A program made the position numbers and the translations under genes. From contig CAJQNW010000440.1 in NCBI GenBank assembly GCA_905479765.1, positions 1 to 38,627 on the forward strand: a stretch of DNA of 38,627 nucleotides. The letters run 5' to 3'. Within the stretch, counting starts at the first letter, position 1; each line of letters begins with the position of its first letter. The notes beneath the pieces were generated by a model. That model saw nothing but the letters and a program-made list of their open reading frames with translations. It was not told where the DNA came from and did no database searches. The stretch is from an uncultured Tepidamorphus sp. (GTDB taxonomy: Bacteria > Pseudomonadota > Alphaproteobacteria > Rhizobiales > Tepidamorphaceae). Below are positions 1-7,492 of the stretch, piece by piece.

Positions 1-1776
1 GTCGAGGACAACCAGACCATCGTGGTCGAGCCGGGCTGGCAGGCGGAGGTGACGGGCAACAACCAGTTGCTGCTGACCCGCTTCGAGGCGAAGGACCGCA
101 CCGCGCCGATCGGCACGCAGGCAGACCCGGTGATGCTGGAGGTGTTCAACAACCTGTTCATGTCGATCGCCGAACAGATGGGCGTAACGCTGGAAAAGAC
201 CGCCTATTCAGTCAACATCAAGGAACGCCTCGACTTTTCCTGCGCGGTCTTCGCCGCCGACGGCGCGCTGATCGCCAACGCCCCGCACATGCCGGTACAT
301 CTGGGCTCCATGGACCGCTCCGTCATGGCGGTGATCGAGCAGAACCCGGTGATCAACCCCGGCGACGTCTACGTGCTGAACGCGCCCTACAACGGCGGCA
401 CGCACCTGCCCGACATCACCGTGGTGACGCCGGTATTCGATGTGGGGGAAGCCCAAGCCTCTCCATCGTCATCGCGGACGGCCGAAGGCCGAGCCGGGAT
501 CGGGGAGCCACAAGAAGGGTCGGGGCTCTCCGATCCCGGCTCTCCGCGCCGCTCCGGCCGGGATGACGATCGAAAGTCAGGAGACATCCTGTTCTGGATC
601 GCCTCGCGCGGCCATCATGCCGATGTCGGCGGCAAGGCGCCGGGCTCGATGACGCCGCGCGCCACGACGATCCAGGAGGAAGGCGTCGTCATCGACAATT
701 TCAAGCTGGTCGACCAGGGCACGTTCCGCGAGGAGGCTCTGCGCGAACTGCTGACGTCCGGCCCCTGGCCCTGCCGCAACCCGGACCAGAACGTCGCCGA
801 CCTGCGCGCCCAGATCGCCGCCAACGAGAAGGGCGTCGCCGAACTCAGGAAGATGGTCGCCCATTTCGGCCTCGACGTCGTGCACGCCTACATGCGGCAC
901 GTTCAGGACAACGCCGAGGAGAGCGTGCGCCGGGTGATCGACGCCCTGCATGACTGTTCGTTCGAATACCCGATGGATCAGGGCACGGTGATCAAGGTGG
1001 CAATCACGCTCGACAAGGCAAAGCGCGAGGCGACCGTCGATTTCACCGGTACCTCGCCGCAACAGCCGACCAACTTCAACGCCCCGCACCCGGTGACACG
1101 CGCCGCCGTGCTTTACGTCTTCCGCTGCATGGTCGACGACGAGATCCCGATGAACGCCGGCTGCCTGAAGCCGATCAACATCGTCATTCCCGACGACTGC
1201 ATGCTGGCGCCGAAGTTCCCCGCAGCCGTCGTCGCCGGCAACGTCGAGGTCAGCCAGGCCGTCACCGACACCCTATTCGGCGCGCTCGGCGCGCTGGCCG
1301 CCGCCCAGGGCACGATGAACAACTTCAACTTCGGCAACGCCAAGTACCAGTATTACGAGACGATCTGCGGCGGCTCCGGCGCCGGCCCCGATTTCGACGG
1401 CACGTCCGCGGTCCACACCCACATGACCAACACCCGCCTGACCGACCCGGAGATCCTCGAATTCCGCTACCCCGTTGTCCTGGAGGACTTCCGCGTCTGC
1501 CGCGGCTCGGGCGGCAGGGGCAAGTGGCACGGCGGCGACGGAACGCTGCGCACCATCCGCTTCCTGGAGGAGATGGACGTGTCGCTGCTCACCGGCCACC
1601 GCAAGGTGCCGCCGTTCGGGCTGGAGGGCGGCTCGCCTGGCGAGTGCGGCGAAAATTCGGTGCGGCGGCTCGACGGCACCATCGAGATATTGGAAGGCTG
1701 CGACCAGACCGTCTGCGCGCCCGGCGAGGCGATCATCATCAAGACGCCGAGCGGCGGGGGATTTGGGAAAGCCTGA
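1..1776 (+). CDS. 5-oxoprolinase / hydantoinase (A-B fusion), C-terminal half, 5' end outside window
   Basis: The frame is open from base 1 and ends at TGA 1774-1776. The first ~25 codons look like the end of the HyuA (ATPase) half (VVEPGWQAEVT), and HyuB begins around DPVMLEVFNN, so this is probably the last half of a fused OPLAH-type enzyme that hydrolyses 5-oxo-L-proline or a hydantoin with ATP. HyuB landmarks are HMPVHLGSM, NAPYNGGTHLPD, ASRGHHADVGG and the terminal GGGFG. One feature is odd: between VFDV and DILFW, where relatives have only a few residues, about 43 extra codons (near 445-573) encode a Ser/Gly/Arg/Asp-rich stretch. They are made from a palindromic DNA repeat, listed separately. 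The frame is intact, so I call a gene and not a pseudogene. The true substrate cannot be told from sequence. Confidence 0.9.
   Translation, partial: VEDNQTIVVEPGWQAEVTGNNQLLLTRFEAKDRTAPIGTQADPVMLEVFNNLFMSIAEQMGVTLEKTAYSVNIKERLDFSCAVFAADGALIANAPHMPVHLGSMDRSVMAVIEQNPVINPGDVYVLNAPYNGGTHLPDITVVTPVFDVGEAQASPSSSRTAEGRAGIGEPQEGSGLSDPGSPRRSGRDDDRKSGDILFWIASRGHHADVGGKAPGSMTPRATTIQEEGVVIDNFKLVDQGTFREEALRELLTSGPWPCRNPDQNVADLRAQIAANEKGVAELRKMVAHFGLDVVHAYMRHVQDNAEESVRRVIDALHDCSFEYPMDQGTVIKVAITLDKAKREATVDFTGTSPQQPTNFNAPHPVTRAAVLYVFRCMVDDEIPMNAGCLKPINIVIPDDCMLAPKFPAAVVAGNVEVSQAVTDTLFGALGALAAAQGTMNNFNFGNAKYQYYETICGGSGAGPDFDGTSAVHTHMTNTRLTDPEILEFRYPVVLEDFRVCRGSGGRGKWHGGDGTLRTIRFLEEMDVSLLTGHRKVPPFGLEGGSPGECGENSVRRLDGTIEILEGCDQTVCAPGEAIIIKTPSGGGFGKA
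465..570. repeat. REP-like inverted repeat inserted in frame inside the oxoprolinase gene
   Basis: The left arm 465-509 starts ATCGTCATCGCGGACGG and ends CCGGGATCGGGGAGCC. The right arm 524-570, read on the other strand, starts ATCGTCATCCCGGCCGG and ends CCGGGATCGGAGAGCC. The arms match except in a short central part, with a 14-nt spacer at 510-523. The pattern GTCATCCCGG...CCGGGATCGG resembles dispersed intergenic palindromes of Rhizobiales; that assignment is from memory. Here it lies inside a reading frame and is translated. I saw no second copy in the window. Confidence 0.8.
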
Positions 1777-1802
1777 CGGTCCGCTAGTATCGGCACCCGC
1801 CC

Positions 1803-1817
1803 GCACCGAGCCGGTGC
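1803..1817 (+). terminator. possible weak terminator after oxoprolinase
   Basis: GCACCG at 1803-1808 pairs with CGGTGC at 1812-1817 across a 3-nt loop, and a short T run (TTTT) follows a few bases later. It lies 27 nt past the stop codon. The stem is only 6 bp and the T run is displaced, so support is modest. Confidence 0.3.
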
Positions 1818-1922
1818 AGGGCATTTTGAAGTCCGACTACGGCATTTGACGGATCGCGCTCACGCCCGCGTTGCCGGATAGTTAGGCCGACACAGCTCGA
1901 ATACCTTTTGGGAGTTGCAGCC

Positions 1923-2570
1923 ATGACATCCCTCCTCCCCGCCCTTTTCGCCCTGGCGGTGATCCATTTGCTGGCCGCCATGGTGCCGGGGCCGAATATG
2001 GTCGTCACGGCCCATGTCGCCGCGTCGCGATCGGCGCGCGAGGGGCTCGCCTGCGTCGCCGGCGTCGTGGTCACGACGCTCGTCTGGGTCTGCCTGACGC
2101 TCGCCGGCGTCGGCATAATCCTGCAGGAACTCGGACATTTCTACATGGCGCTGAAATTCGTCGGCGCTCTTTATCTGCTGTGGCTCGGCGGGCGGATGAT
2201 CTGGGCCGCGGTTCGCCAGCCCGTCGCGCCCGCACCGGTGCCGCAATCGCCAATGCTGCGCCTTCCCAGATCGGCCTTTCGCCTCGGCGTTCTGACCAAC
2301 GTGTCGAACCCGAAGTCGGCGGTGTTCTGGACGTCCGTGTTCGTCGTCGCGGTGCCGCCGGATGCGCCGGCCTGGTTCTACGGCGCGGTGATCGCGGTCA
2401 TCGGCGTGCAGACGGCGCTTTGGTACGGCCTCGTGGCTCTCGCCTTCGCAGCGCCGCCGGCGCAGGCCGCGTATCGCCGCTTCGGACGCTTCGTCGAAGG
2501 ATTGGCCGGCGCGGCGATGGTCGTCTTCGGGTTGAAGCTCGCCGCGGACGCAGAAGCCGGCACGCACTGA
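1923..2570 (+). CDS. LysE/RhtB-family amino-acid exporter
   Basis: This is a 215-residue inner-membrane protein of normal LysE/RhtB length. The hydrophobic N-terminal helix is followed by the family motif AAMVPGPNMVV near residue 20, then helices around 40-65 and 68-88 (the LKFVGALYLLWLGGRMIW signature), a short charged loop, and further helices to the C-terminus. Family members export amino acids or derivatives such as homoserine lactone using the proton gradient; the substrate here is unknown. ATG 1923 is preferred over the in-frame TTG at 1908 because GGGAG lies 8 nt upstream of it. The gene converges on the tetR gene with only 4 nt between stops. A second, partial member of the family lies at the right end of the window. 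Confidence 0.88.
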   Translation: MTSLLPALFALAVIHLLAAMVPGPNMVVTAHVAASRSAREGLACVAGVVVTTLVWVCLTLAGVGIILQELGHFYMALKFVGALYLLWLGGRMIWAAVRQPVAPAPVPQSPMLRLPRSAFRLGVLTNVSNPKSAVFWTSVFVVAVPPDAPAWFYGAVIAVIGVQTALWYGLVALAFAAPPAQAAYRRFGRFVEGLAGAAMVVFGLKLAADAEAGTH

Positions 2571-2574
2571 ACGG

Positions 2575-3282
2575 CTAGCGGCGCACCTCTCCGTAGGCAC
2601 CGAGGCACCACAACTCAGTGAGCAGGTCGGCGACGGCCGCCTCGTCGTCCGCCAAATGCTCCAGCGCCGGATCCTGGCGCAGGTATAGCTGGCTCAGGAA
2701 TTCGTCGATCATTCCGCCCAGCGCATAGGCGACGGGAAGCAGTTCCGCAGGCGGTTGCGGCCGCCCGCCGGAGGCGACCGCCCGACGCTTCGCGATCGAG
2801 GCGGCCATGCGCATGTTCCATTCCCAGTTCAGTGTCTGCAGGGACCGGCTGACGGCGGTCGCCTCGCCGCCCAAATCGAACAGGCAGCGCATCAGTGGCG
2901 CGTTTGCCCGGAACACGCGTGTATAGATGAGCGTCGCGCCATGCACCCGTTCGCGCGAACCGGGCTCTCCTTCGCGCGCGCCCTCCAGCTGCTCGCGCAC
3001 GAACGCCGAAAAGGCCTCGGCCAACGCCTCGGTAGCTGAGCGGATATCGTCGAAATAGCGATAGAAGGTGCCATGCGCGACGCCGGCTGAGGCCGTCACG
3101 GCCGCGACCTTGAGGCCGGACCGCTCCACGCCGGATTGTAGCTCAGAGGCAAGCCCTGCCACGAGCTTCAGCCGTGTCCGATCGGTCTTGCGCAGATCCG
3201 GTGCGCTCGACCTCGACAGCAGCACGCTGGCAAAGTCGACCGTCTCTTCATCCACGTCATAAGTGGCAGCCGGTGCAGCCAT
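2575..3282 (-). CDS. TetR-family transcriptional regulator
   Basis: This is a 235-residue TetR-type repressor. The helix-turn-helix lies around residues 60-85 (KVAAVTASAGVAHGTFYRYFDD), followed by a variable ligand-binding domain. The frame stays open upstream to 3393, but that extension would read through the candidate operator, so I place the start at ATG 3282 (MAAPAATYD). No clear Shine-Dalgarno is visible there. The gene is divergent from a CoA-ligase/crotonase pair, and the intergenic region holds a 7+7 bp palindrome. By the usual logic of such pairs it probably represses that operon and itself, with an acyl- or aryl-CoA as likely inducer (inference). Confidence 0.85.
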   Translation of the reverse strand: MAAPAATYDVDEETVDFASVLLSRSSAPDLRKTDRTRLKLVAGLASELQSGVERSGLKVAAVTASAGVAHGTFYRYFDDIRSATEALAEAFSAFVREQLEGAREGEPGSRERVHGATLIYTRVFRANAPLMRCLFDLGGEATAVSRSLQTLNWEWNMRMAASIAKRRAVASGGRPQPPAELLPVAYALGGMIDEFLSQLYLRQDPALEHLADDEAAVADLLTELWCLGAYGEVRR

Positions 3283-3337
3283 AAGCAAGAGTTTCTCTGA
3301 ATTTTCGCCGTTGACTCGCCTGGGCACTCGCTTAAAA

Positions 3338-3353
3338 ATGATATTGATATCAT
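3338..3353. promoter_or_regulatory. palindromic operator candidate between tetR and the CoA-ligase operon
   Basis: ATGATAT (3338-3344), a TG centre and ATATCAT (3347-3353) form a perfect 7+7 inverted repeat. It sits 55 nt upstream of the tetR start and 17 nt upstream of the ligase ATG, in an AT-rich patch of GC-rich DNA. Position and symmetry suit a TetR-dimer site controlling both genes. Confidence 0.6.
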
Positions 3354-3370
3354 AATCATAAAATGAGCAG

Positions 3371-4681
3371 ATGACAATGCTTGTCGACCGCACAGACTTT
3401 GCCGATCTGGACGCACTCGCCGCCCATCGCCAGCGATTGTGGGAGGTCCAGCGCGACTACGTCCTGGCAAGGTCACCGCTGCACCGCCGCGCATGGGGCA
3501 AGGGCGTGCCACCTAAGTCGCTCGAGGCGCTGCCCGAGCTGCCACTAACCGACAAGGAAATGCTGCGGGAAAGCCATCGAGACCATCCCCCGTTCGGCGA
3601 CTACCTCGCCGCCGATGAAAAAGACGTCGCCCGCATCCACCGCACCTCGGGCACCACGGGCACGGCGATGAACCTGGCGCTATCGCGCCGCGACGCACAT
3701 GAGACGGCAATCGTCGGCGCTCGCGCACAGTCGGCAAGCGGCCTCGGTCCCGGCCACCGAGTGATCCACTGCCTGAATTACCGGCTGTGGATGGGCGGCT
3801 TCACCGACCACACCACGCTGGAGGAAACCGGCGCCACGGTGATCCCCTTTGGGGTCGGCGACACGCAACTGCTGATCCGCACGATCCAGGAGCTGAAGAT
3901 CACGGCGATTTCCTGCACGCCTTCCTATCCAGCGGTGCTGGAGCGCGTCATCGCCGAGCATTTTCCCGGCCTGAAACCGAGTGACTTGGGCCTCAAACTA
4001 GGCTTGTTCGGTGGCGAGGCCGGTCTCGACAACGTCGATTTCCGCGCCCGTCTCGAACAGACCTGGGGCTTCAAGGTGCGCAACGCCAACTACGGCGTCT
4101 CGGACGTGTTCTGCAATTTCGCTGGCCAGAGCGAGGTCGACGACGACTTGCATTTCATGGCCCTCGATATTCTGCATCCCGAGCTGATCGAGCCGGCAAA
4201 CGGCGATCCCCTGCCCTGGCGCAAAGGCATGCGCGGAGAACTGGTACTGACCCACATGAGCCGACAGTGCCAGCCGCTTGTTCGCTTCCGCACCGGCGAC
4301 ATCGTCATACTGACCGGCACCGGCAAGGCGGCCAGCGGCCGAACGGCGCCGCGCTTCCGTGTTGCCGGGCGCGCCGACGATATGGTCGTGGTGCGCGGCA
4401 TCAACGCCTTCCCCACACAGGTCGCAGCCGTCATCAACCAGTTTCCCGAACTGTCGGGCGAATACCGCATCGTGCTGGAGGGGCCGGGTCCCTACGACGT
4501 ATTGCCTGTCGAGGCGGAGGTCGCCCAGGGACAGACGATCGCGGCGCCGTTAGCGGCCGGAATAGAAAAACGCATCAAGCAGGAGATCGGCGTTTCCGCC
4601 AAGGTCTTCCTCATGCCGTTCCACGCCCTGCCCCGCACCGAGGGCAAGACCAGACGGGTCATCAGAAAGGAAAAATCATGA
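3371..4681 (+). CDS. phenylacetate-CoA ligase-like (PaaK family) AMP-forming acyl-CoA synthetase
   Basis: This 436-residue protein matches PaaK-type adenylating ligases in size and layout. The ATP/phosphate loop is HRTSGTTGTAMNL near residue 90. Further landmarks are FGGEAG near 215, the adenine-binding YGVSDVF near 240, the RTGD hinge aspartate near 310, and a C-terminal domain with GINAFPTQV and a basic end (KTRRVIRK). Enzymes of this type convert an aromatic or other carboxylic acid to its CoA thioester through an acyl-AMP. The stop overlaps the next start (ATGA, 4678-4681), so ligase and crotonase are translationally coupled. The start may be ATG 3371 or ATG 3377; neither has a strong ribosome site. 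The acid is not identifiable; the only catabolic partner visible is a hydratase, so it is not a full phenylacetate pathway. Confidence 0.85.
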   Translation: MTMLVDRTDFADLDALAAHRQRLWEVQRDYVLARSPLHRRAWGKGVPPKSLEALPELPLTDKEMLRESHRDHPPFGDYLAADEKDVARIHRTSGTTGTAMNLALSRRDAHETAIVGARAQSASGLGPGHRVIHCLNYRLWMGGFTDHTTLEETGATVIPFGVGDTQLLIRTIQELKITAISCTPSYPAVLERVIAEHFPGLKPSDLGLKLGLFGGEAGLDNVDFRARLEQTWGFKVRNANYGVSDVFCNFAGQSEVDDDLHFMALDILHPELIEPANGDPLPWRKGMRGELVLTHMSRQCQPLVRFRTGDIVILTGTGKAASGRTAPRFRVAGRADDMVVVRGINAFPTQVAAVINQFPELSGEYRIVLEGPGPYDVLPVEAEVAQGQTIAAPLAAGIEKRIKQEIGVSAKVFLMPFHALPRTEGKTRRVIRKEKS

Positions 4682-5433
4682 CTGGAACCGTCCTCACCGG
4701 GGATCTCGGCAACGGCGTCCGCAAGATCGCGCTCAACCGCCCGGACCGCCTCAACGCCATTGTTCCGGAGCTGCTCGACGACCTTGTCGAGGCCGTCACC
4801 GCCGCCGACCGCGATCCGGACATCCGCGCCATCGTGCTCACCGGCGAGGGCCGCGCCTTCTGTTCTGGCGACGACTTGAAGGACTTCGAGGACCAGGTTT
4901 CCGACGAAGCCGGCACCACCGCCTATATCGAGCGCATCCAGGATGTGACGCGGGCGATCGTTCTTGGCGACACGCCGGTTATCGGGGCGATCCGCGGCTG
5001 GGCGGTCGGCGGCGGGCTGGAATGGGTCATCAATTGCGATTTCGCCATAGCGGCGGAAGGCACCCGCTTCTTTTTTCCCGAGATTTCCTGGGGCGTTTTC
5101 GTTACCGGCGGCGTCACCGACATCCTGCCGCGCCTCGTCGGCCTGCAGAGGGCCCGCGAGATGATCCTGTTCGGCGAACGGTTCGATGCAGGTCAGGCAA
5201 AGGAATGGGGCATGCTGCGCGACGTCGTGCCCGACCGCAACGTGATGCCGGCAGCGATCGGCCTGGCGAAACGGATCGCCGCCCTGCCGCCCGGCCCGGT
5301 GCGCGACCTGCGCCGCGCCTTCGCGCGGCCCGACGGCGCCGGCCTGACCCACGCCATGCAGGCAGAGACGGAAGCAACGGTGCGCGGATTTCTCGATCCG
5401 GAAACGGCGAAACGCGTCGCCGCGTTCGGCTGA
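4678..5433 (+). CDS. enoyl-CoA hydratase/isomerase (crotonase) family protein
   Basis: This is a 251-residue crotonase-fold protein. The N-terminal sheet (VRKIALNRPDRLNAI) is followed by the CoA-binding loop GRAFCSGDDLKDF near residue 60, which forms half of the oxyanion hole. The second oxyanion block is IRGWAVGGGLEWVINCDFAIA near residues 105-125, and EISWGVFVTGG lies where the second catalytic glutamate of hydratases is found. The start is fixed by the ATGA overlap with the ligase, although the frame is open further upstream. It presumably acts on the CoA ester made by the ligase; hydratase, isomerase or hydrolase activity cannot be separated by eye. It converges on the yiaV-like gene with 21 nt between stops. 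Confidence 0.88.
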   Translation: MTGTVLTGDLGNGVRKIALNRPDRLNAIVPELLDDLVEAVTAADRDPDIRAIVLTGEGRAFCSGDDLKDFEDQVSDEAGTTAYIERIQDVTRAIVLGDTPVIGAIRGWAVGGGLEWVINCDFAIAAEGTRFFFPEISWGVFVTGGVTDILPRLVGLQRAREMILFGERFDAGQAKEWGMLRDVVPDRNVMPAAIGLAKRIAALPPGPVRDLRRAFARPDGAGLTHAMQAETEATVRGFLDPETAKRVAAFG

Positions 5434-5454
5434 CCCCCTGCATTCAGCGCAAGC

Positions 5455-6399
5455 CTACAGCCCCGGCTTCACGTAGTTCATGATCGATTCCATCCGCAGC
5501 ATCACCTTGCGGATGATGTGGGTCGGCGCGACGCTCTGCGTATAGATCGCCGCCGTGCCGACCGCGCCCGGCGGCAGTTCCTCCAGCAGCTCGCTGTCGT
5601 CGAACGCGATGCGGACATAGAAGGGTTCAGCCAGAACCCGGGTCGGCGGCGGCACGGTTCCTCCGATAACCGCTTGTCCCTGCGAGGCAACCTCGACGAT
5701 CGCATCCACCTTTCCGGTCACGATCCTGCCCGGCAGCGTCTTGAAGGCGACCTCGACCGGTTCTCCCACGTCCACATGCCGCAGGTAGATCTGGTTAATC
5801 TGGGTCACGACCCGCTTTGTCGATGAATCGATAAACACCATCGCGGGCTGGAAGGGAAAACTCGTCACGCGCTGCCCCGGCCGCAGCGCAAGGACGGTCA
5901 CGTAGCCGTCCGATGGCGCGCGAACGGTGGTCTCGTCGAGGTTCCATTCGGCAGATTGCAATTCGGCCCTGAGCAAGTCGACCTCTGCCTGGGTCTGCTC
6001 CACCTGAAACCGCGTGCCGGCATCGCGCGAGGCAAGCTTCCGGAATTGCTGCAGCCGCAAGATCTGAAATGACAGTTGCGCCCGCTTCGCGTCGACCGCG
6101 GCCTGAAAGATTGTCGGATCGAGCTGGAACAGCACGTCGCCCTTCTTCAGCGGCGTATTCGGCTCGACCGGCACCTCGGTCACCACACCGTTGACGTTCG
6201 GGATGATCTGCACCGAGTAGCTCATCACGCGCGCCGGACCCGCCGGCGCGCCCCATTGCATGGGAATGAATAGGCCGACGAACAGCAGGACCACCCATAC
6301 GATGGTGGACAGCCAGGTACCGGGCTTGTTCGGCAGAATCTTCAGCTTCACTAGGACGGCGAGCAGCGCGACGTAGACGAGGGTCAGGAACACGATCAT
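5455..6399 (-). CDS. HlyD-family membrane fusion protein, YiaV-like
   Basis: This 314-residue protein is anchored by two N-terminal hydrophobic segments (residues 1-22 and about 30-47), followed by a periplasmic adaptor. The adaptor has the biotinyl/lipoyl half-motif (VNGVVTEVPVEPNTPLKKGDVLFQLD), an alpha-helical hairpin (DAKRAQLSFQIL... to LDETTVRAPSDGYV) and a beta-barrel. HlyD/EmrA proteins bridge an inner-membrane pump and the outer membrane. No pump or outer-membrane channel gene is adjacent. Its ATG (6397-6399) overlaps the TGA of the DUF3302 gene, so the two are translationally coupled. The same pairing is known as yiaV-yiaW in Escherichia coli, whose function is little understood. Confidence 0.85.
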   Translation of the reverse strand: MIVFLTLVYVALLAVLVKLKILPNKPGTWLSTIVWVVLLFVGLFIPMQWGAPAGPARVMSYSVQIIPNVNGVVTEVPVEPNTPLKKGDVLFQLDPTIFQAAVDAKRAQLSFQILRLQQFRKLASRDAGTRFQVEQTQAEVDLLRAELQSAEWNLDETTVRAPSDGYVTVLALRPGQRVTSFPFQPAMVFIDSSTKRVVTQINQIYLRHVDVGEPVEVAFKTLPGRIVTGKVDAIVEVASQGQAVIGGTVPPPTRVLAEPFYVRIAFDDSELLEELPPGAVGTAAIYTQSVAPTHIIRKVMLRMESIMNYVKPGL

Positions 6400-6668
6400 C
6401 AGCCGGCCTCCGCCTCGCCGGCGGCGTCCGGCCTATCGCCCGCCTGCTGCGCACCGGGTTTGTAGAACGCCCAGATCAGCGCCAGCGGCCAGAAGACTCC
6501 GCCGAACAACGCGCCAAGCCAGCCGGCGACATTGATCGCATCGGCCTGCGGATGGTTGCGCGCCCGCGCGACGCGGCCGGGCAGCATCGCCAGCACGAAC
6601 CAGATCACGACGCCCGCGATCAATAAGACAGCGAGAACGATCCAGGCGAAGATTTCTAGGCCGTTCAT
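6399..6668 (-). CDS. DUF3302 small inner-membrane protein, YiaW-like
   Basis: This 89-residue protein has two membrane segments (IFAWIVLAVLLIAGVVIWFV and GWLGALFGGVFWPLALIWAF) separated by a short basic loop ending in RNHPQADAINVAGW. That loop plus a second helix ending in a WPLALIWAF-type run is the recognisable DUF3302/YiaW pattern. It is followed at once by the YiaV-like adaptor in an ATGA overlap, which supports a joint product. The biochemical role is unknown. A 15-bp palindrome lies about 40 nt upstream of its start. Confidence 0.82.
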   Translation of the reverse strand: MNGLEIFAWIVLAVLLIAGVVIWFVLAMLPGRVARARNHPQADAINVAGWLGALFGGVFWPLALIWAFYKPGAQQAGDRPDAAGEAEAG

Positions 6669-7064
6669 GGGCGATACGTCCCGTTTCGTTGCGACACCGG
6701 CAGGAGCGTCGTCATAGTATGACGCATATCAGACCGGCTGCGTATAGGCCCGTTCCTGACCTGTCACCGGCACCTCAGGCCTGCCCGGTACGCGGCGTCG
6801 GTACCGCGAGCACCCCGGCGCGGTCGAACGTCGTCTCGTCCGGATCGAAGATTGGCCCGCGACGTGCCGACGGTTCATCACACCCACATCTTTGACTTGT
6901 TATTTGTTACTTTGCTGGCTTCCATTATTGATTAGACAAGACTCGGAGCGTTTCATCAAGGACGCGGCGATCGGTCATTGCGCGCCTTGAGACATCCTCT
7001 TTCCCGGCGTACCATTTTGCAGTCGCTACGAACCCACACGCAGCACGGACACCGAAAGACAACC
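6669..7064. other. 396-nt intergenic region between divergent genes
   Basis: No convincing gene was found here. The left third holds the 15-bp palindrome at 6710-6724. The stretch 6888-6945 is clearly AT-rich (TTGACTTGTTATTTGTTAC and following) and probably carries the promoter of the secreted-protein gene at 7065. A weak pair TTGTTA (6904-6909) and TATTGA (6926-6931), 16 nt apart, is possible. The distance to the ATG then implies a leader of roughly 125 nt, in which I see no known riboswitch. Confidence 0.4.
6710..6724. promoter_or_regulatory. 15-bp palindrome upstream of the yiaW-like gene
   Basis: CGTCATA-G-TATGACG is a perfect inverted repeat centred 49 nt upstream of the DUF3302 start. 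It could be an operator, but no regulator gene is adjacent. Confidence 0.4.
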
Positions 7065-7439
7065 ATGAAGTACATCGCACTTGCACTCCTCGCGTTCGTC
7101 CTGGTGCTCCCGGATTTGGCATCGGCCCAGGGGCCCGGCAGCTACGCGCGGCGGAGCGGCCCTTACGGCGGAGCGATCCGCCTGACGGCGAACTACGTGG
7201 CGCGCGACACCTGCCAGGCGGCATTGTCGGGAAAGCGCGGCGCTCCTGCGGGACAGGCCGTCGCCCCGCTGACGATCCCCGTTACCGTCGTGATCGGGCC
7301 GAACCCGAAGGGCTGCGGAAACAGCCGCGTCGTAACGCGGAACGTGACGGTCGGCGGCCCGGGCGACAATCCGTTGATCCAGATCTTCTTCGTCGATACG
7401 TCCGGTCGCATCCTGAAGGTCGAGAAGATATCGCTTTAA
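7065..7439 (+). CDS. small secreted protein of unknown function
   Basis: This 124-residue protein starts with a clear signal peptide (MKYIALALLAFVLVLPDLASAQ, cleavage probably after ASA). The mature part of about 100 residues is rich in Gly, Pro and beta-prone stretches and contains two cysteines (DTCQAA and PKGCGNSR) that could form a disulfide. I do not recognise a family. ATG 7065 was chosen because the signal peptide begins there, although the frame is open to 6978. The gene is alone, with a divergent neighbour on the left and a convergent MFS gene on the right. Confidence 0.7.
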   Translation: MKYIALALLAFVLVLPDLASAQGPGSYARRSGPYGGAIRLTANYVARDTCQAALSGKRGAPAGQAVAPLTIPVTVVIGPNPKGCGNSRVVTRNVTVGGPGDNPLIQIFFVDTSGRILKVEKISL

Positions 7440-7454
7440 GCTAGCGACCCGGAT

Positions 7455-7492
7455 CGGATCCGCACCGAGCCACGCACGTCAGCGCGGATCCG
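7455..7492. terminator. inverted repeat between convergent genes
   Basis: CGGATCCGC (7455-7463) pairs perfectly with GCGGATCCG (7484-7492) over a 20-nt loop. The right arm lies in the last codons of the MFS gene. There is no T run on either side, so a bidirectional terminator is possible but not well supported. Confidence 0.35.

Noticed and set aside
1-1776. Oxoprolinase gene as a pseudogene because of the repeat insertion
   Set aside because: The frame is intact on both sides and all conserved blocks after the insertion are present.
6668-6728. Short frame (MRHTMTTLLPVSQRNGTYRP) ending in an ATGA overlap with the yiaW-like start, a possible leader peptide
   Set aside because: No ribosome site, Arg-rich without attenuator features, and it overlaps the palindrome; chance is likely.
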